Of a DNA stretch of 32,068 nucleotides, positions 10,858 to 17,795 are shown one piece after another. The stretch spans positions 19,001 to 51,068 of the forward strand of contig MHGT01000007.1 in NCBI GenBank assembly GCA_001805695.1, in the 5' to 3' direction. The notes under the pieces were generated by a model. That model had not been told where the DNA came from. It searched no databases and saw only the letters and a program-made list of their open reading frames with translations. How positions within the stretch are numbered: position 1 is the stretch's first letter; every line of letters begins with the position of its first letter. Source of the DNA: Omnitrophica WOR_2 bacterium RIFCSPHIGHO2_02_FULL_67_20 (lineage in GTDB: Bacteria; Omnitrophota; Gorgyraeia; Aquiviventales; Aquiviventaceae). The translations under genes were made by a program, and so were the position numbers.

Positions 10858-11928
10858 ATGCACATCGGCCTCGTCGGCCTGCCGCAGGCGGGGAAGAAGA
10901 CGCTCCTGCGCCTCCTCACGCGGGTGGACGCCTCGGCGGCATCACCGGGCAATGGCGCGGTCCCCGGCGTCTGCCCGGTGCGGGACCCGCGCGTGGACCG
11001 TCTCGCCGCGCTCTACCAGCCCAAGAAAATCACCCACGCGACCATCCAGTACCTCCTCATGCCGGACCTCACCAAAGATTCCCCCAAGAACCAGGAGCTG
11101 TTCCGCTCGCTCCTCAACGTGGACGTGCTGGCCGCGGTCGTGCGCGCCTTCACGGACGAGGCGGTCTTCCACCTCGAGGGGTCGGTGGATCCGCTGCGGG
11201 ACATCGACATGATCCTGGCGGAGCTCATCCTCAACGACTTGCTCTTCGTCGAGAAGCGGCTCGAGCGGATCGCCAAGGAGCGCACTCAGCGCAGCGGGAT
11301 GGACCGGGCCAAGGAAGAAACCCTGCTGAAGGCATTCCAGGCCCGCCTGAACGACAGCCTGCCGCTGCGCACGCTCGAGCTCAGCCCAAATGAGCAGCAG
11401 CTCTTGAGCGGGGCACCCCTCCTCTCCTGCAAGCCACTCCTGCTCATCCTCAACGTCGGAGACGAGGACGTGCGCGACAAGCGCCTTGCGGACGACGTGG
11501 CGCAGCGCTGGGCCGCCCACCAGGTCCATGTCGTGCAGGTGTCGGCCAAGATCGAGGAAGAGCTGGCGGCACTCGAGGACCCGGCGGAGCGCGCCGCGTT
11601 CCTGAAAGAGCTCGGCATCGCGGAGTCGGCGATTGACGTCCTCACCCGCGTCAGCTACGAAGCGCTCGGACTCATCTCCTACTTCACGGTCGGCCCTGAC
11701 GAGGTGCGGGCCTGGACGGTGCGTCGGGGCTCGGCAGCGCCGGCGGCGGGCGGCGTCATCCATTCCGACATCGAGCGCGGGTTCATCCGCGCGGAGCTCA
11801 TCAAGTATGGCGACCTCATCAGTCTGGGCAGTGAGCAGGCGGTGGCGAGTGCGGGCAAGGCGCTGTTGAAGGGGAAGGAGTACGTCGTCGAGGACGGCGA
11901 CATCCTCAACTTCCGCTTCAGTGTGTGA
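10858..11928 (+). CDS. ychF: YchF-like (Obg-related) ATPase with non-standard P-loop
   Basis: The 356-residue protein has the YchF arrangement: P-loop domain, helical insertion (about 125-180) and a C-terminal TGS domain ending in the highly conserved 'IHSDIERGFIRAELI' and 'LLKGKEYVVEDGDILNFRF'. YchF proteins are ribosome-associated and hydrolyse ATP rather than GTP. Here the P-loop is 'GLPQAGKKT' (about residues 7-15) where the family normally has 'GLPNVGKST', so the residue after the invariant Lys is Lys, not Ser/Thr. The protein is also shorter at the N-terminal domain, and the usual G3 region is hard to find. It may be a diverged paralogue with altered nucleotide use. It lies 3 bases after the helicase stop, suggesting one transcript. 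Confidence 0.85.
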   Translation: MHIGLVGLPQAGKKTLLRLLTRVDASAASPGNGAVPGVCPVRDPRVDRLAALYQPKKITHATIQYLLMPDLTKDSPKNQELFRSLLNVDVLAAVVRAFTDEAVFHLEGSVDPLRDIDMILAELILNDLLFVEKRLERIAKERTQRSGMDRAKEETLLKAFQARLNDSLPLRTLELSPNEQQLLSGAPLLSCKPLLLILNVGDEDVRDKRLADDVAQRWAAHQVHVVQVSAKIEEELAALEDPAERAAFLKELGIAESAIDVLTRVSYEALGLISYFTVGPDEVRAWTVRRGSAAPAAGGVIHSDIERGFIRAELIKYGDLISLGSEQAVASAGKALLKGKEYVVEDGDILNFRFSV

Positions 11929-11971
11929 GATGAGGAGACAGGATGCAGGACCCCGGACGGGAGGAAAAAAG

Positions 11972-13642
11972 ATGAAGCGAGTCGGATGGGTGCTCGTGGC
12001 GGTGAGCGTGTGGGGTGTCTCCGCCGCTCGTACGGGCGCGGAGACCATCAGCGCGGAGTCGAAGATCACGGCGGTGACGGTGTTCCCGGACCGGGCCGGC
12101 GTGACGCGGCAGGCCACGCTCACCCTGTCCAAGGGCCAGCACACCGTTGCGCTCTCGCCCCTGCCGAGCGGCATCGAGCCGTCCTCCCTGAGCGCCAGAG
12201 GCGCCGGCGAGGCCGAGGTGACGCTCTACGGCGTTCGGCTCGTGACCACGGAGCGCGAGACGGCTCAGGATCCCAAGGTCGAGCAGCTCGAGGACGGCAT
12301 CCGGGACACCCTGCGCAAGCAGCAGCAGCTGCGCAACACCAAGCAGGTCCTAGCGCAGGAGCGGGAGTACCTCGAGTCGATCCACGCCGCGTCGAGCCAG
12401 CAGATCGGCAAGGACCTCATCACGAAATCGCCGAGCGCCTCGGATGCCGCGGCCCTCTTGGCCTTCCTCGACGAGTCGATGCTGAAGACCTTTGAGCGCG
12501 ACCAAAAGGCCGATGAAGAGCTCGAAACACTCGGCCGCGAGCTGGATAAGCTCCAGCGGGAGCTTTCCCGCCTCACCGAGGGCCGGCGCCGGCAGGAAAC
12601 CGCCGTCCTCGTGGAGCTGGAGGCGAGCAAGTCGGGGTCGTTCCGCCTGGAGGTGTCCTACCGGGTCCCCGGCGCCGCATGGGAGCCGGCCTACGAGGCC
12701 CGCGCCTCCGGCGGGTCCGACGAAGTGGAGCTGGCGACCGCCGGGATGGTGCGCCAGCAGACGGGCGAAGATTGGACCGATGTCCTCCTCACCCTCTCGA
12801 CCGCGCGGCCGGCGCTCGCGGGGTCGATGCCGGAGCTCGAACCGTGGTTCCTGAGGCCGTGGGAGCCGGTCGCGTTCGAACGGAAGGCGCGCCTGATGGC
12901 CGCCTCGGCGCCGGCGAGATCTGAAATGGCCATGGGCCAGCTTCAGGAGGGGGCGCCGGCCGAACAACCGGCGAGGGAGCAGGAAGGTCGGGTCGCCTAC
13001 GCGACGGTGGAAGCGGCCGGCCCCTCCGTGACGTTCCGCCTGCCCCGGCCCGCGTCCGTCCCGTCCGACTGGCAGCCCCACAAGGTGCCTGTCGCGTCGG
13101 CCCGGTTTCCGGCGGAGCTGGCGTACGAAACGACCCCCAGGCGGCTGCCGTACGCGTTCCTGCGCGCCAAGGTCACCAACACGAGCGAGGCACTCTACCT
13201 GCCCGGGACGGTGTCGGTCTTCCTCGATGGCACGTTCGTGGCGACCTCGGCGCTGAAGCAGGTCGCACCCGGCGAGTCGTTCGACCTCTACCTCGGCGTC
13301 GATGAGCGCGTGACGGTCGAGCGCAAGACGCTCAAGGAGCGCGTGGAGGTGAGCCTCCTGCCGGGGCTGCGCGGCAAGACCAAGTCTACCGACTACGAGT
13401 TCCTCACCATCATCGAAAACTTCACCGGGCGGCGCGTCAGCGTGACGGTGTTCGACCAGGTGCCGGTGTCGGAGCGCGAGGAGATCGTGGTCGAGTCGGT
13501 CCGCCAGGAGCCGGCTGCGGTCGAGAAGGACGAGGAGAAGCCGGGCGTCTTCCATTGGCAGCTGGACCTTGCCCCGAACCAGAAAGAGGAGCTCCGGCTG
13601 TCCTACCGCGTCAAGCACCCGGTGGAGATGCAAATTCAATAA
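11972..13642 (+). CDS. Secreted DUF4139 domain protein (mucoidy-inhibitor MuiA-like)
   Basis: A 556-residue predicted exported protein with signal sequence 'MKRVGWVLVAVSVWGVSAA'. An N-terminal DUF4140 region (about 25-115; 'VTVFPDRAGVTRQATLTL') is followed by a coiled-coil stretch (about 85-190, rich in Gln/Glu/Leu) and the DUF4139 beta domain, with 'SYRVPGAAWEPAYEAR' and 'TGEDWTDVLLTLSTARP' typical of the family. MuiA-type proteins were linked to capsule/mucoid phenotype; the biochemical role is unknown. The ATG at 11972 is chosen because of GGGAGG at 11959-11964 with ideal spacing and because it begins a proper signal peptide. The gene starts 43 bases after the ychF-like stop. Confidence 0.88.
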   Translation: MKRVGWVLVAVSVWGVSAARTGAETISAESKITAVTVFPDRAGVTRQATLTLSKGQHTVALSPLPSGIEPSSLSARGAGEAEVTLYGVRLVTTERETAQDPKVEQLEDGIRDTLRKQQQLRNTKQVLAQEREYLESIHAASSQQIGKDLITKSPSASDAAALLAFLDESMLKTFERDQKADEELETLGRELDKLQRELSRLTEGRRRQETAVLVELEASKSGSFRLEVSYRVPGAAWEPAYEARASGGSDEVELATAGMVRQQTGEDWTDVLLTLSTARPALAGSMPELEPWFLRPWEPVAFERKARLMAASAPARSEMAMGQLQEGAPAEQPAREQEGRVAYATVEAAGPSVTFRLPRPASVPSDWQPHKVPVASARFPAELAYETTPRRLPYAFLRAKVTNTSEALYLPGTVSVFLDGTFVATSALKQVAPGESFDLYLGVDERVTVERKTLKERVEVSLLPGLRGKTKSTDYEFLTIIENFTGRRVSVTVFDQVPVSEREEIVVESVRQEPAAVEKDEEKPGVFHWQLDLAPNQKEELRLSYRVKHPVEMQIQ

Positions 13643-13652
13643 AGGCGTTCTG

Positions 13653-13708
13653 GGTTGGGGGTTCAGGGTTGGGGGCACGCCCCGAACCCCGAACCCTGAA
13701 CCCCGAAC
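13653..13708. repeat. Heptanucleotide array, head-to-head (words GGTTGGG / CCCGAAC)
   Basis: First arm GGTTGGG, GGTTCAG, GGTTGGG at 13653-13673; second arm CCCGAAC, CCCGAAC, CCTGAAC, CCCGAAC at 13681-13708. The arms are close reverse complements separated by 7 bases and can form a long GC-rich stem that ends 8 bases before the yajQ start codon. Confidence 0.82.
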
Positions 13709-13716
13709 CGAGTCTG

Positions 13717-14220
13717 ATGGCGCAAGATCATAGCTTTGATTTCGTCTCGAAGGTCAACATGCAGGAGTTCCGCAACGCGCTCCAGCAAGCGCAGCGGGAA
13801 ATCAGCACCCGGTTCGACTTCAAGGGCAGCAGCGCCGCGGTGGTCTTCGAGGACGCGCAATCGCCGCCCCTCCTGAAGGTCACGGCGGACAACCACGCCC
13901 AGCTCTTCAGCGTGGTGGACGTGGTGCACGGCAAGCTCGCCAAGCGCGGCGTCCCGCTGGCTGCGCTCTCGTGGAAGGAGCCCGAGCAGCTGCCGGGCGG
14001 CTCGATGAAACGGCACGCAGCACTCCAGCAGGGCATCTCTTCCGACCAGGCACGAGAGATCGTGAAAGCGATCAAGGATCTGGGGCTGAAGGTTCAGCCG
14101 CGCATCGAGGGCGATGCCGTCCGCGTGTCGGGGAAGCAGCTCGATGACCTGCAGGCGGTGGTCCAGACGGTCACGCAGCGCTCGTTCGGCATTCCGATTC
14201 AAGCGGAGAACTACCGGTGA
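13717..14220 (+). CDS. yajQ: YajQ family nucleotide-binding protein
   Basis: The 167-residue protein is complete. It has the family opening 'SFDFVSKVNMQEFRNALQQA', 'TRFDFKGS' and the C-terminal 'DLQAVVQTVTQRSFGIPIQAENYR'. YajQ/XC_3703 proteins bind nucleotides; one studied member is a cyclic-di-GMP effector in Xanthomonas, and others bind tRNA or GTP. The start at 13717 gives the expected N-terminus, but there is no ribosome site, because a heptamer hairpin occupies the 60 bases upstream. Translation may depend on how that stem folds, or on initiation from another signal. Confidence 0.94.
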   Translation: MAQDHSFDFVSKVNMQEFRNALQQAQREISTRFDFKGSSAAVVFEDAQSPPLLKVTADNHAQLFSVVDVVHGKLAKRGVPLAALSWKEPEQLPGGSMKRHAALQQGISSDQAREIVKAIKDLGLKVQPRIEGDAVRVSGKQLDDLQAVVQTVTQRSFGIPIQAENYR

Positions 14221-14224
14221 AGAA

Positions 14225-14313
14225 GAGTCCATAGTCCGCAGTCCGCAGTTCGTAGCCGGATCTGTTCGAGGGACAGTCTTGGCTACGGTCTACGGACTAT
14301 CGACTACGGACTA
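14225..14313. repeat. Heptanucleotide array, head-to-head (words TAGTCCG / CTACGGA)
   Basis: Arm one GAGTCCA, TAGTCCG, CAGTCCG, CAGTTCG at 14225-14252; arm two CTACGGT, CTACGGA, CTATCGA, CTACGGA at 14283-14310. It fills the gap between yajQ and the DUF378 gene, directly after the yajQ stop, and can fold back on itself. Confidence 0.8.
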
Positions 14314-14328
14314 GACACGGAGGTCGGG

Positions 14329-14568
14329 ATGACGGGAGGAAAGTGTTGTGGGGTGTGCAAGGTCGTCGGGCTCCTCGTCGGCATCGGCGCCCTGAACTGG
14401 GGGCTGGTGGGAATCTTCCAGGTGGACCTCGTGGCGAAGCTGTTGGGAGACATGACCATGCCGGCCCGCATCGTCTACGGCATCATCGGGGTGGCGGGCC
14501 TGCTGAAGCTCGTCTCGCTGGTTAAGTGCTGTCCCTGCAGTTCGGGCAGCTGTCAGACCAAGTCGTAA
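14329..14568 (+). CDS. DUF378 small membrane protein with Cys-rich ends
   Basis: A 79-residue protein with two membrane helices (about 10-30 and 42-62). 'GALNWGLVGIFQVDLVAKLLG' (shown in part: LNWGLVGIF) and 'RIVYGIIGVAGL' match DUF378/YuzA, a family of unknown function. Both ends carry extra cysteines ('KCCGVCK' and 'KCCPCSSGSC'), seven in total, which could bind a metal or form a redox site; that is inference. The ribosome site CGGAGG lies 6 bases upstream. The cupin gene follows after 12 bases. Confidence 0.85.
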   Translation: MTGGKCCGVCKVVGLLVGIGALNWGLVGIFQVDLVAKLLGDMTMPARIVYGIIGVAGLLKLVSLVKCCPCSSGSCQTKS

Positions 14569-14580
14569 TCCTGTGATCGC

Positions 14581-15546
14581 ATGGCACATCCCATCTCCGG
14601 CTCGGGCGGCGAGATCCTGAAGCTGGGCCCGCCCGCGACGGGAACCATCGTCGTATCGGTGGACGCGCGGCGCGCGCCCTCCCCGTTCACCGCCGCGGTG
14701 CAGACGCTCTTCCCCGGGGGGGAACTGCCGGTGCACCGCTGCCGGGATTGGGATGAGGTGTGGGTGGTGCTCAAGGGGCAGGGACGCGTGACGCTGGGCG
14801 AGGGTGTGAGCACGACGGTCGTGCACGGTGCGGTGCTCTCCGTCCCGCGGCAGACGTGGTTCGGCCTGCGCAACACCGGCAACGGGCCGCTCCAGGCGGT
14901 GGTGGTGTCAGCACCCGCCGGCGCGGACGGGCTCTTCCGGGAACTCGCCCAACTCGGCCACACACCGGACCCCGCGGCCGTCCAGCAGATCGCTGGGCGC
15001 TACGGGGTTGAGCTCCGCCCAGCCGCGCCCGCGCAGGCCGCGCGACCGGAGAGAGGCGGGCGATCTCGGCGGCGCCGGGGCGGGGGGCGAGGGCGGGGCA
15101 GATCGCACCCCGCGTCGGCACAGCCCCAGGCCGCACCACAGCCGGCGCTTCCACCGCCACCGGCCGTGTCCGTTGTCCGGCCGGTTCAGGGAACTGGCGC
15201 GGCGGTCCAGCAGCTGGCCGGTCAGGGCGGGGGCCGCCATCGCCGGCGGCGCAGAGGCGGGCGGGGTCGGGGTGAGGGTCGGAAACCGGCGGTGACGCCA
15301 CCATCCGCACTGCCGTCTCAGGGGCAGAAGCCCCAGCCCTCAGCGCCTCAGCCGTCCGGGTCCGGGCGCTCAAAGAAGCGGGACGGGCGCCGCCGCTCCC
15401 GCCACGTGAAGGAAGTGTACATGGGCGGGAAGTGGGTCCAGGTGTCGGGGGAAGGCCCGGTGATTGCGTCCAGCGACTCCGGCAGGGAGCGCCATCGTCA
15501 AGTGGACGATGACGGCCCCGGCGGCCCGCTCTCCGTATCGCTCTAG
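14581..15546 (+). CDS. Cupin-domain protein with long Arg/Gly-rich disordered tail
   Basis: The 321-residue protein has a single small cupin barrel at about residues 25-120 ('PGGELPVHRCRDWDEVWVVLKGQGRVTL', recognisable from 'HRCRDWDEVWVVLKG'), with one His and one Glu that could be metal ligands, followed by about 170 residues of low complexity. The tail alternates Arg/Gly-rich blocks ('GGRSRRRRGGGRGRGRS', 'GGGRHRRRRRGGRGRGEGR', 'GRSKKRDGRRRSRH') with Pro/Gln/Ala linkers, then ends in a short ordered-looking 'VYMGGKWVQVSGEG'. The Arg blocks resemble RNA-binding RGG regions. I do not know a described protein with this arrangement; the role is unknown. It lies 12 bases after the DUF378 gene. 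Confidence 0.8.
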   Translation: MAHPISGSGGEILKLGPPATGTIVVSVDARRAPSPFTAAVQTLFPGGELPVHRCRDWDEVWVVLKGQGRVTLGEGVSTTVVHGAVLSVPRQTWFGLRNTGNGPLQAVVVSAPAGADGLFRELAQLGHTPDPAAVQQIAGRYGVELRPAAPAQAARPERGGRSRRRRGGGRGRGRSHPASAQPQAAPQPALPPPPAVSVVRPVQGTGAAVQQLAGQGGGRHRRRRRGGRGRGEGRKPAVTPPSALPSQGQKPQPSAPQPSGSGRSKKRDGRRRSRHVKEVYMGGKWVQVSGEGPVIASSDSGRERHRQVDDDGPGGPLSVSL

Positions 15547-15572
15547 GTCCGCCAAGCGTCGTCTCGGGTGAA

Positions 15573-15673
15573 CCCCGTACCACGGCCTGACGGCCGTGGC
15601 CTCCTGAGATTCCCTTCGGGTTGACCACCATTCCTCCCCGCCCTGACGGGCGGGGCTTCCCCGTGGTACGGGG
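15573..15673 (-). repeat. Compound hairpin resembling an IS200/IS605 right end / omega-RNA scaffold, no transposase
   Basis: An outer 13-bp inverted repeat (CCCCGTACCACGG at 15573-15585; CCGTGGTACGGGG at 15661-15673) encloses two hairpins: CCACGGCC / GGCCGTGG (15580-15599) and CCCCGCCC / GGGCGGGG (15636-15655). Both have an 8-bp stem and the same TGAC loop (GTCA on the minus strand). The minus-strand reading, with 'GGGAAGCCCCGCCC', 'GTCAGGGCGGGG' and a GTCAAC-like junction, resembles the right ends of IS200/IS605 elements, where the tnpB 3' end overlaps its guide RNA. No TnpB reading frame is present, so this would be a solo remnant. The outer stem and the first hairpin share bases and cannot form together. 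Confidence 0.4.
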
Positions 15674-15684
15674 TGAACGTCACC

Positions 15685-15701
15685 CGGGTAACGTTTACCC
15701 G
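15685..15701. promoter_or_regulatory. Inverted repeat CGGGTAA-N3-TTACCCG upstream of lpdA
   Basis: A perfect 7-bp inverted repeat with 3-base spacer, followed at once by an AT-rich GTATATAG that could be a -10 element. It could be an operator or part of the lpdA promoter. No regulator is suggested by the neighbours. Confidence 0.25.
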
Positions 15702-15714
15702 TATATAGATGCCG

Positions 15715-15756
15715 GATGCAGGACCCAAGACCTGAGTCTGGCGTCCTGCGTCCTGT
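15715..15756. repeat. Heptanucleotide array, head-to-head (words GATGCAG / GTCCTGC)
   Basis: Six 7-base units: GATGCAG, GACCCAA, GACCTGA, GTCTGGC, GTCCTGC, GTCCTGT. The first and last halves are near reverse complements (12 of 14 paired positions), giving a hairpin that ends 5 bases before the lpdA start codon. Confidence 0.7.
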
Positions 15757-15761
15757 TGAAC

Positions 15762-17201
15762 ATGGACCCTGTGAAAGCAGACATTGTTGTCATCGGCGCC
15801 GGTCCCGGCGGATACGCTGCCGCATTCTACGCGGCGGATAAAGGCCGCCGGGTCATCCTCGTGGAGCAGGACGCGCGGCTGGGGGGTGTGTGCCTCAACC
15901 GCGGGTGCATTCCTTCCAAGGCGCTTCTCCACGCGACCGAGCTCATGCGGGAGGCCAAGGAGCTGAGCAGCGCACGCGGCATCACTTTTGGCGAGCCCTC
16001 CGTCAGCCTGGAAAAGCTCCGCGCCTGGAAGGAGTCCGTCCTCGCCAAGCTGGCGGGGGGCATCGGCACGCTGGCGAAGGCGCGCGGGGTGCAGATTCTC
16101 CATGGGCGCGGCCACTTCGAGGACTCCACGACCCTGCGCGTCGAAACGTCGGAGGGGCAGAAGTTCCTCACCTATCAGACCGCCATCATCGCCGTCGGCT
16201 CGAAGCCGGCGATGCCCCAGGCGTTCGATGTGGGCAACCCGCGGATCATGACCTCTACCGAGGCGCTGGACCTTGCGGAGATCCCGAAGGACCTCCTCGT
16301 CGTCGGCGGCGGCTACATCGGCTTGGAGCTTGGCACCGTGTTTGCGACGCTGGGCAGCCGCATCGTGCTCGCCGAGGCGCTGGACTCCATCTTGATGGGG
16401 CTCGACGCCGATCTGGCCCGTCCGGTCCTGCGGTACGCGCAGACACACTTCAAGGAGGTGCGCCTGGGTGCGAAGGTGCTCAAGATGGCCACGAGTAGTC
16501 AACAGATCAAGGTGACGTTCGAGGCGGGGAACGCCCAGAAGGGCGAGCTCTACGACCGGGTCCTGGTCGCCGTCGGGCGCACCCCCAACTGCGCGAACTT
16601 GGGGCTGGAGAATACGAAGGCCGCGCGGAACGAGCGGGGCTTCATCAGGGTCAACGCGCAGCAGCAGACGGACGACCCCGCCATCTACGCCATCGGGGAC
16701 GTCGTCGGCGGCGCCATGCTCGCCCACAAGGCCTCGAAGGAGGCGCGCGTCGCGGTCGAGGTCATCACCGGCGAATCGAGCGCCTTTGAGCGGATCACCA
16801 TCCCGGCGGTCGTCTTCACCGACCCCGAGGTGGCCTGGTGCGGCCTCACCGAGTCCGAGGCCCGGGCGAGGGGGATCGCCGTCGAGGTGGCCAAGTATCC
16901 GTGGTCCGCCTCTGGCCGGGCGCTCTGTCTGGACCGGACGGACGGGCTGACCAAGCTGGTGATCGAGCCGAAGACGGAGCGGATCCTGGGCGTGGGCCTG
17001 GTCGGTGTGCGCGCCGGCGAGCTCATCGGCGAAGGAGTGCTCGCCATCGAGATGGGCGCCACCGCCAAGGACCTAGCCGAGTCGGTTCACCCGCACCCGA
17101 CGCTCTCCGAGACGCTCATGGAGGCGGCGGAGCTCTTCTACGGCACCTCCACCCACGCGCTCTCGCGCCGCCGCCCCAAACCTGCCCAGGCGGAGCGGTG
17201 A
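15762..17201 (+). CDS. lpdA: Dihydrolipoyl dehydrogenase (E3)
   Basis: This flavoprotein reoxidises dihydrolipoamide of 2-oxoacid dehydrogenase complexes or the glycine cleavage system using NAD. The 479 residues show FAD-binding 'GAGPGG' (12-17), the redox-active disulfide 'GGVCLNRGCIPSK', NAD-binding 'GGGYIGLELG', 'YAIGDVVGG' and the catalytic 'HPHPTLSE' near the C-terminus. No E1, E2, lipoate or glycine-cleavage gene lies nearby, so its complex is unknown from context. There is no visible ribosome site before the ATG at 15762; the upstream 50 bases are a heptamer array. A longer frame to 15621 runs through repeats and is not credible. Confidence 0.94.
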   Translation: MDPVKADIVVIGAGPGGYAAAFYAADKGRRVILVEQDARLGGVCLNRGCIPSKALLHATELMREAKELSSARGITFGEPSVSLEKLRAWKESVLAKLAGGIGTLAKARGVQILHGRGHFEDSTTLRVETSEGQKFLTYQTAIIAVGSKPAMPQAFDVGNPRIMTSTEALDLAEIPKDLLVVGGGYIGLELGTVFATLGSRIVLAEALDSILMGLDADLARPVLRYAQTHFKEVRLGAKVLKMATSSQQIKVTFEAGNAQKGELYDRVLVAVGRTPNCANLGLENTKAARNERGFIRVNAQQQTDDPAIYAIGDVVGGAMLAHKASKEARVAVEVITGESSAFERITIPAVVFTDPEVAWCGLTESEARARGIAVEVAKYPWSASGRALCLDRTDGLTKLVIEPKTERILGVGLVGVRAGELIGEGVLAIEMGATAKDLAESVHPHPTLSETLMEAAELFYGTSTHALSRRRPKPAQAER

Positions 17202-17227
17202 TGAGCGCGCGCATCCTCGAAAAATAG
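17201..17227 (+). other. Eight-codon coupled reading frame after lpdA (possible severed gene start)
   Basis: An ATG overlaps the lpdA stop (ATGA) behind GGAG at proper distance, as expected for a coupled downstream gene, but the frame reads only 'MSARILEK' and stops. It may be the left-over start of a former operon partner whose remainder was lost when the Rrf2/sulfate genes came to lie here, or chance. Confidence 0.2.
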
Positions 17228-17229
17228 GC

Positions 17230-17259
17230 TTGACAAGCTTGGGGAATATTCAATATACT
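17230..17259 (+). promoter_or_regulatory. Sigma-70-type promoter of the Rrf2 gene
   Basis: A perfect -35 TTGACA (17230-17235) and a near-consensus -10 TATACT (17254-17259) are separated by 18 bases. The region is sharply AT-rich against its GC-rich surroundings. The transcript would start about 15 bases before the Rrf2 ATG. Confidence 0.65.
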
Positions 17260-17283
17260 TTATCCATAGGATTAATAGTCTAT
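17242..17283. promoter_or_regulatory. Candidate Rrf2 operator at its own promoter
   Basis: GGGAATAT (17242-17249) lies in the promoter spacer and ATAGTCTAT (17275-17283) at the start codon. The same 8-mer and the reverse complement of the same 9-mer recur in front of sbp (17781-17795). Binding here would block the promoter, giving autoregulation. This is inferred from the shared words only. Confidence 0.4.
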
Positions 17284-17749
17284 GCAGATGCTTTCGAAGA
17301 AGTCCAAGTACGCGCTCCGAGCGCTCCTCGCGCTGGCCAGACGGCCGAGCGAGGGGCCGGTCCTCATTTCCGAGCTGGCCGAGCAGGAGGGCATTCCCAA
17401 GAAGTTCCTTGAGCTCATCCTGCTCGAGCTGAAGAACAACGGTATCCTCCAGAGCAAGAAGGGCAAGGGAGGCGGCTACTTCCTCGGCCGGAAGCCGGAC
17501 GCGATCAGCTTAGGAGAGGTGATCCGCGTGCTCGACGGTCCGCTCGCCCCGCTGCCGTGCGTCAGCCAGACCGCCTACCACGCGTGCGAGGAGTGCGGGG
17601 ATGAGGCGACCTGCGGCATCCGAGCCGTCATGAAGGATGTCCGGGATGCCACATCCACCATCCTTGACCGCGAGAGCCTGGCCGACGTGCTCAGGCGGAC
17701 GGAGCGGCTGCAGCAAGAGAAGAAGAAGGTGTTGGTGTACGCCATCTGA
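17282..17749 (+). CDS. Rrf2 family transcriptional regulator with conserved cysteines
   Basis: The 155-residue protein starts with the Rrf2 winged helix ('[17 protein letters not shown]', '[31 protein letters not shown]' region, wing at about 60-68). The sensing region holds Cys93, Cys102, Cys105 and Cys111, so it could bind an iron-sulfur cluster as IscR and NsrR do, or sense thiols; spacing differs from the IscR C-x5-C-x5-C pattern. It is divided by only 46 bases from a sulfate-uptake operon on the same strand, and shares sequence words with it, so I infer control of sulfur supply, analogous in role to CymR. Start at the ATG 17282; ATG 17288 in the same frame is possible. Confidence 0.92.
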   Translation: MQMLSKKSKYALRALLALARRPSEGPVLISELAEQEGIPKKFLELILLELKNNGILQSKKGKGGGYFLGRKPDAISLGEVIRVLDGPLAPLPCVSQTAYHACEECGDEATCGIRAVMKDVRDATSTILDRESLADVLRRTERLQQEKKKVLVYAI

Positions 17750-17752
17750 TTT

Positions 17753-17795
17753 TTGTCCTCATTACTCTACTAATAGAATAGGGAATATAGACTAT
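17753..17795 (+). promoter_or_regulatory. Promoter/operator region of the sulfate-uptake operon
   Basis: AT-rich gap of 46 bases. TTGTCC (17753-17758) and TAGAAT (17774-17779) could be -35 and -10 with a short 15-base spacer. GGGAATAT (17781-17788) and ATAGACTAT (17787-17795) match the words at the Rrf2 start and touch the sbp ATG, so a bound regulator would cover the transcription start. Confidence 0.42.

Noticed and set aside
9412-10863. 483-codon antisense frame opposite the helicase
   Set aside because: Composition is Val/Asp/Gly-rich as expected from the complement of a GC-rich gene; the plus strand encodes all helicase motifs.
15621-15761. N-terminal extension of lpdA upstream of 15762
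   Set aside because: The frame passes through hairpins and a heptamer array, and the FAD-binding motif sits at the normal distance from the ATG at 15762.
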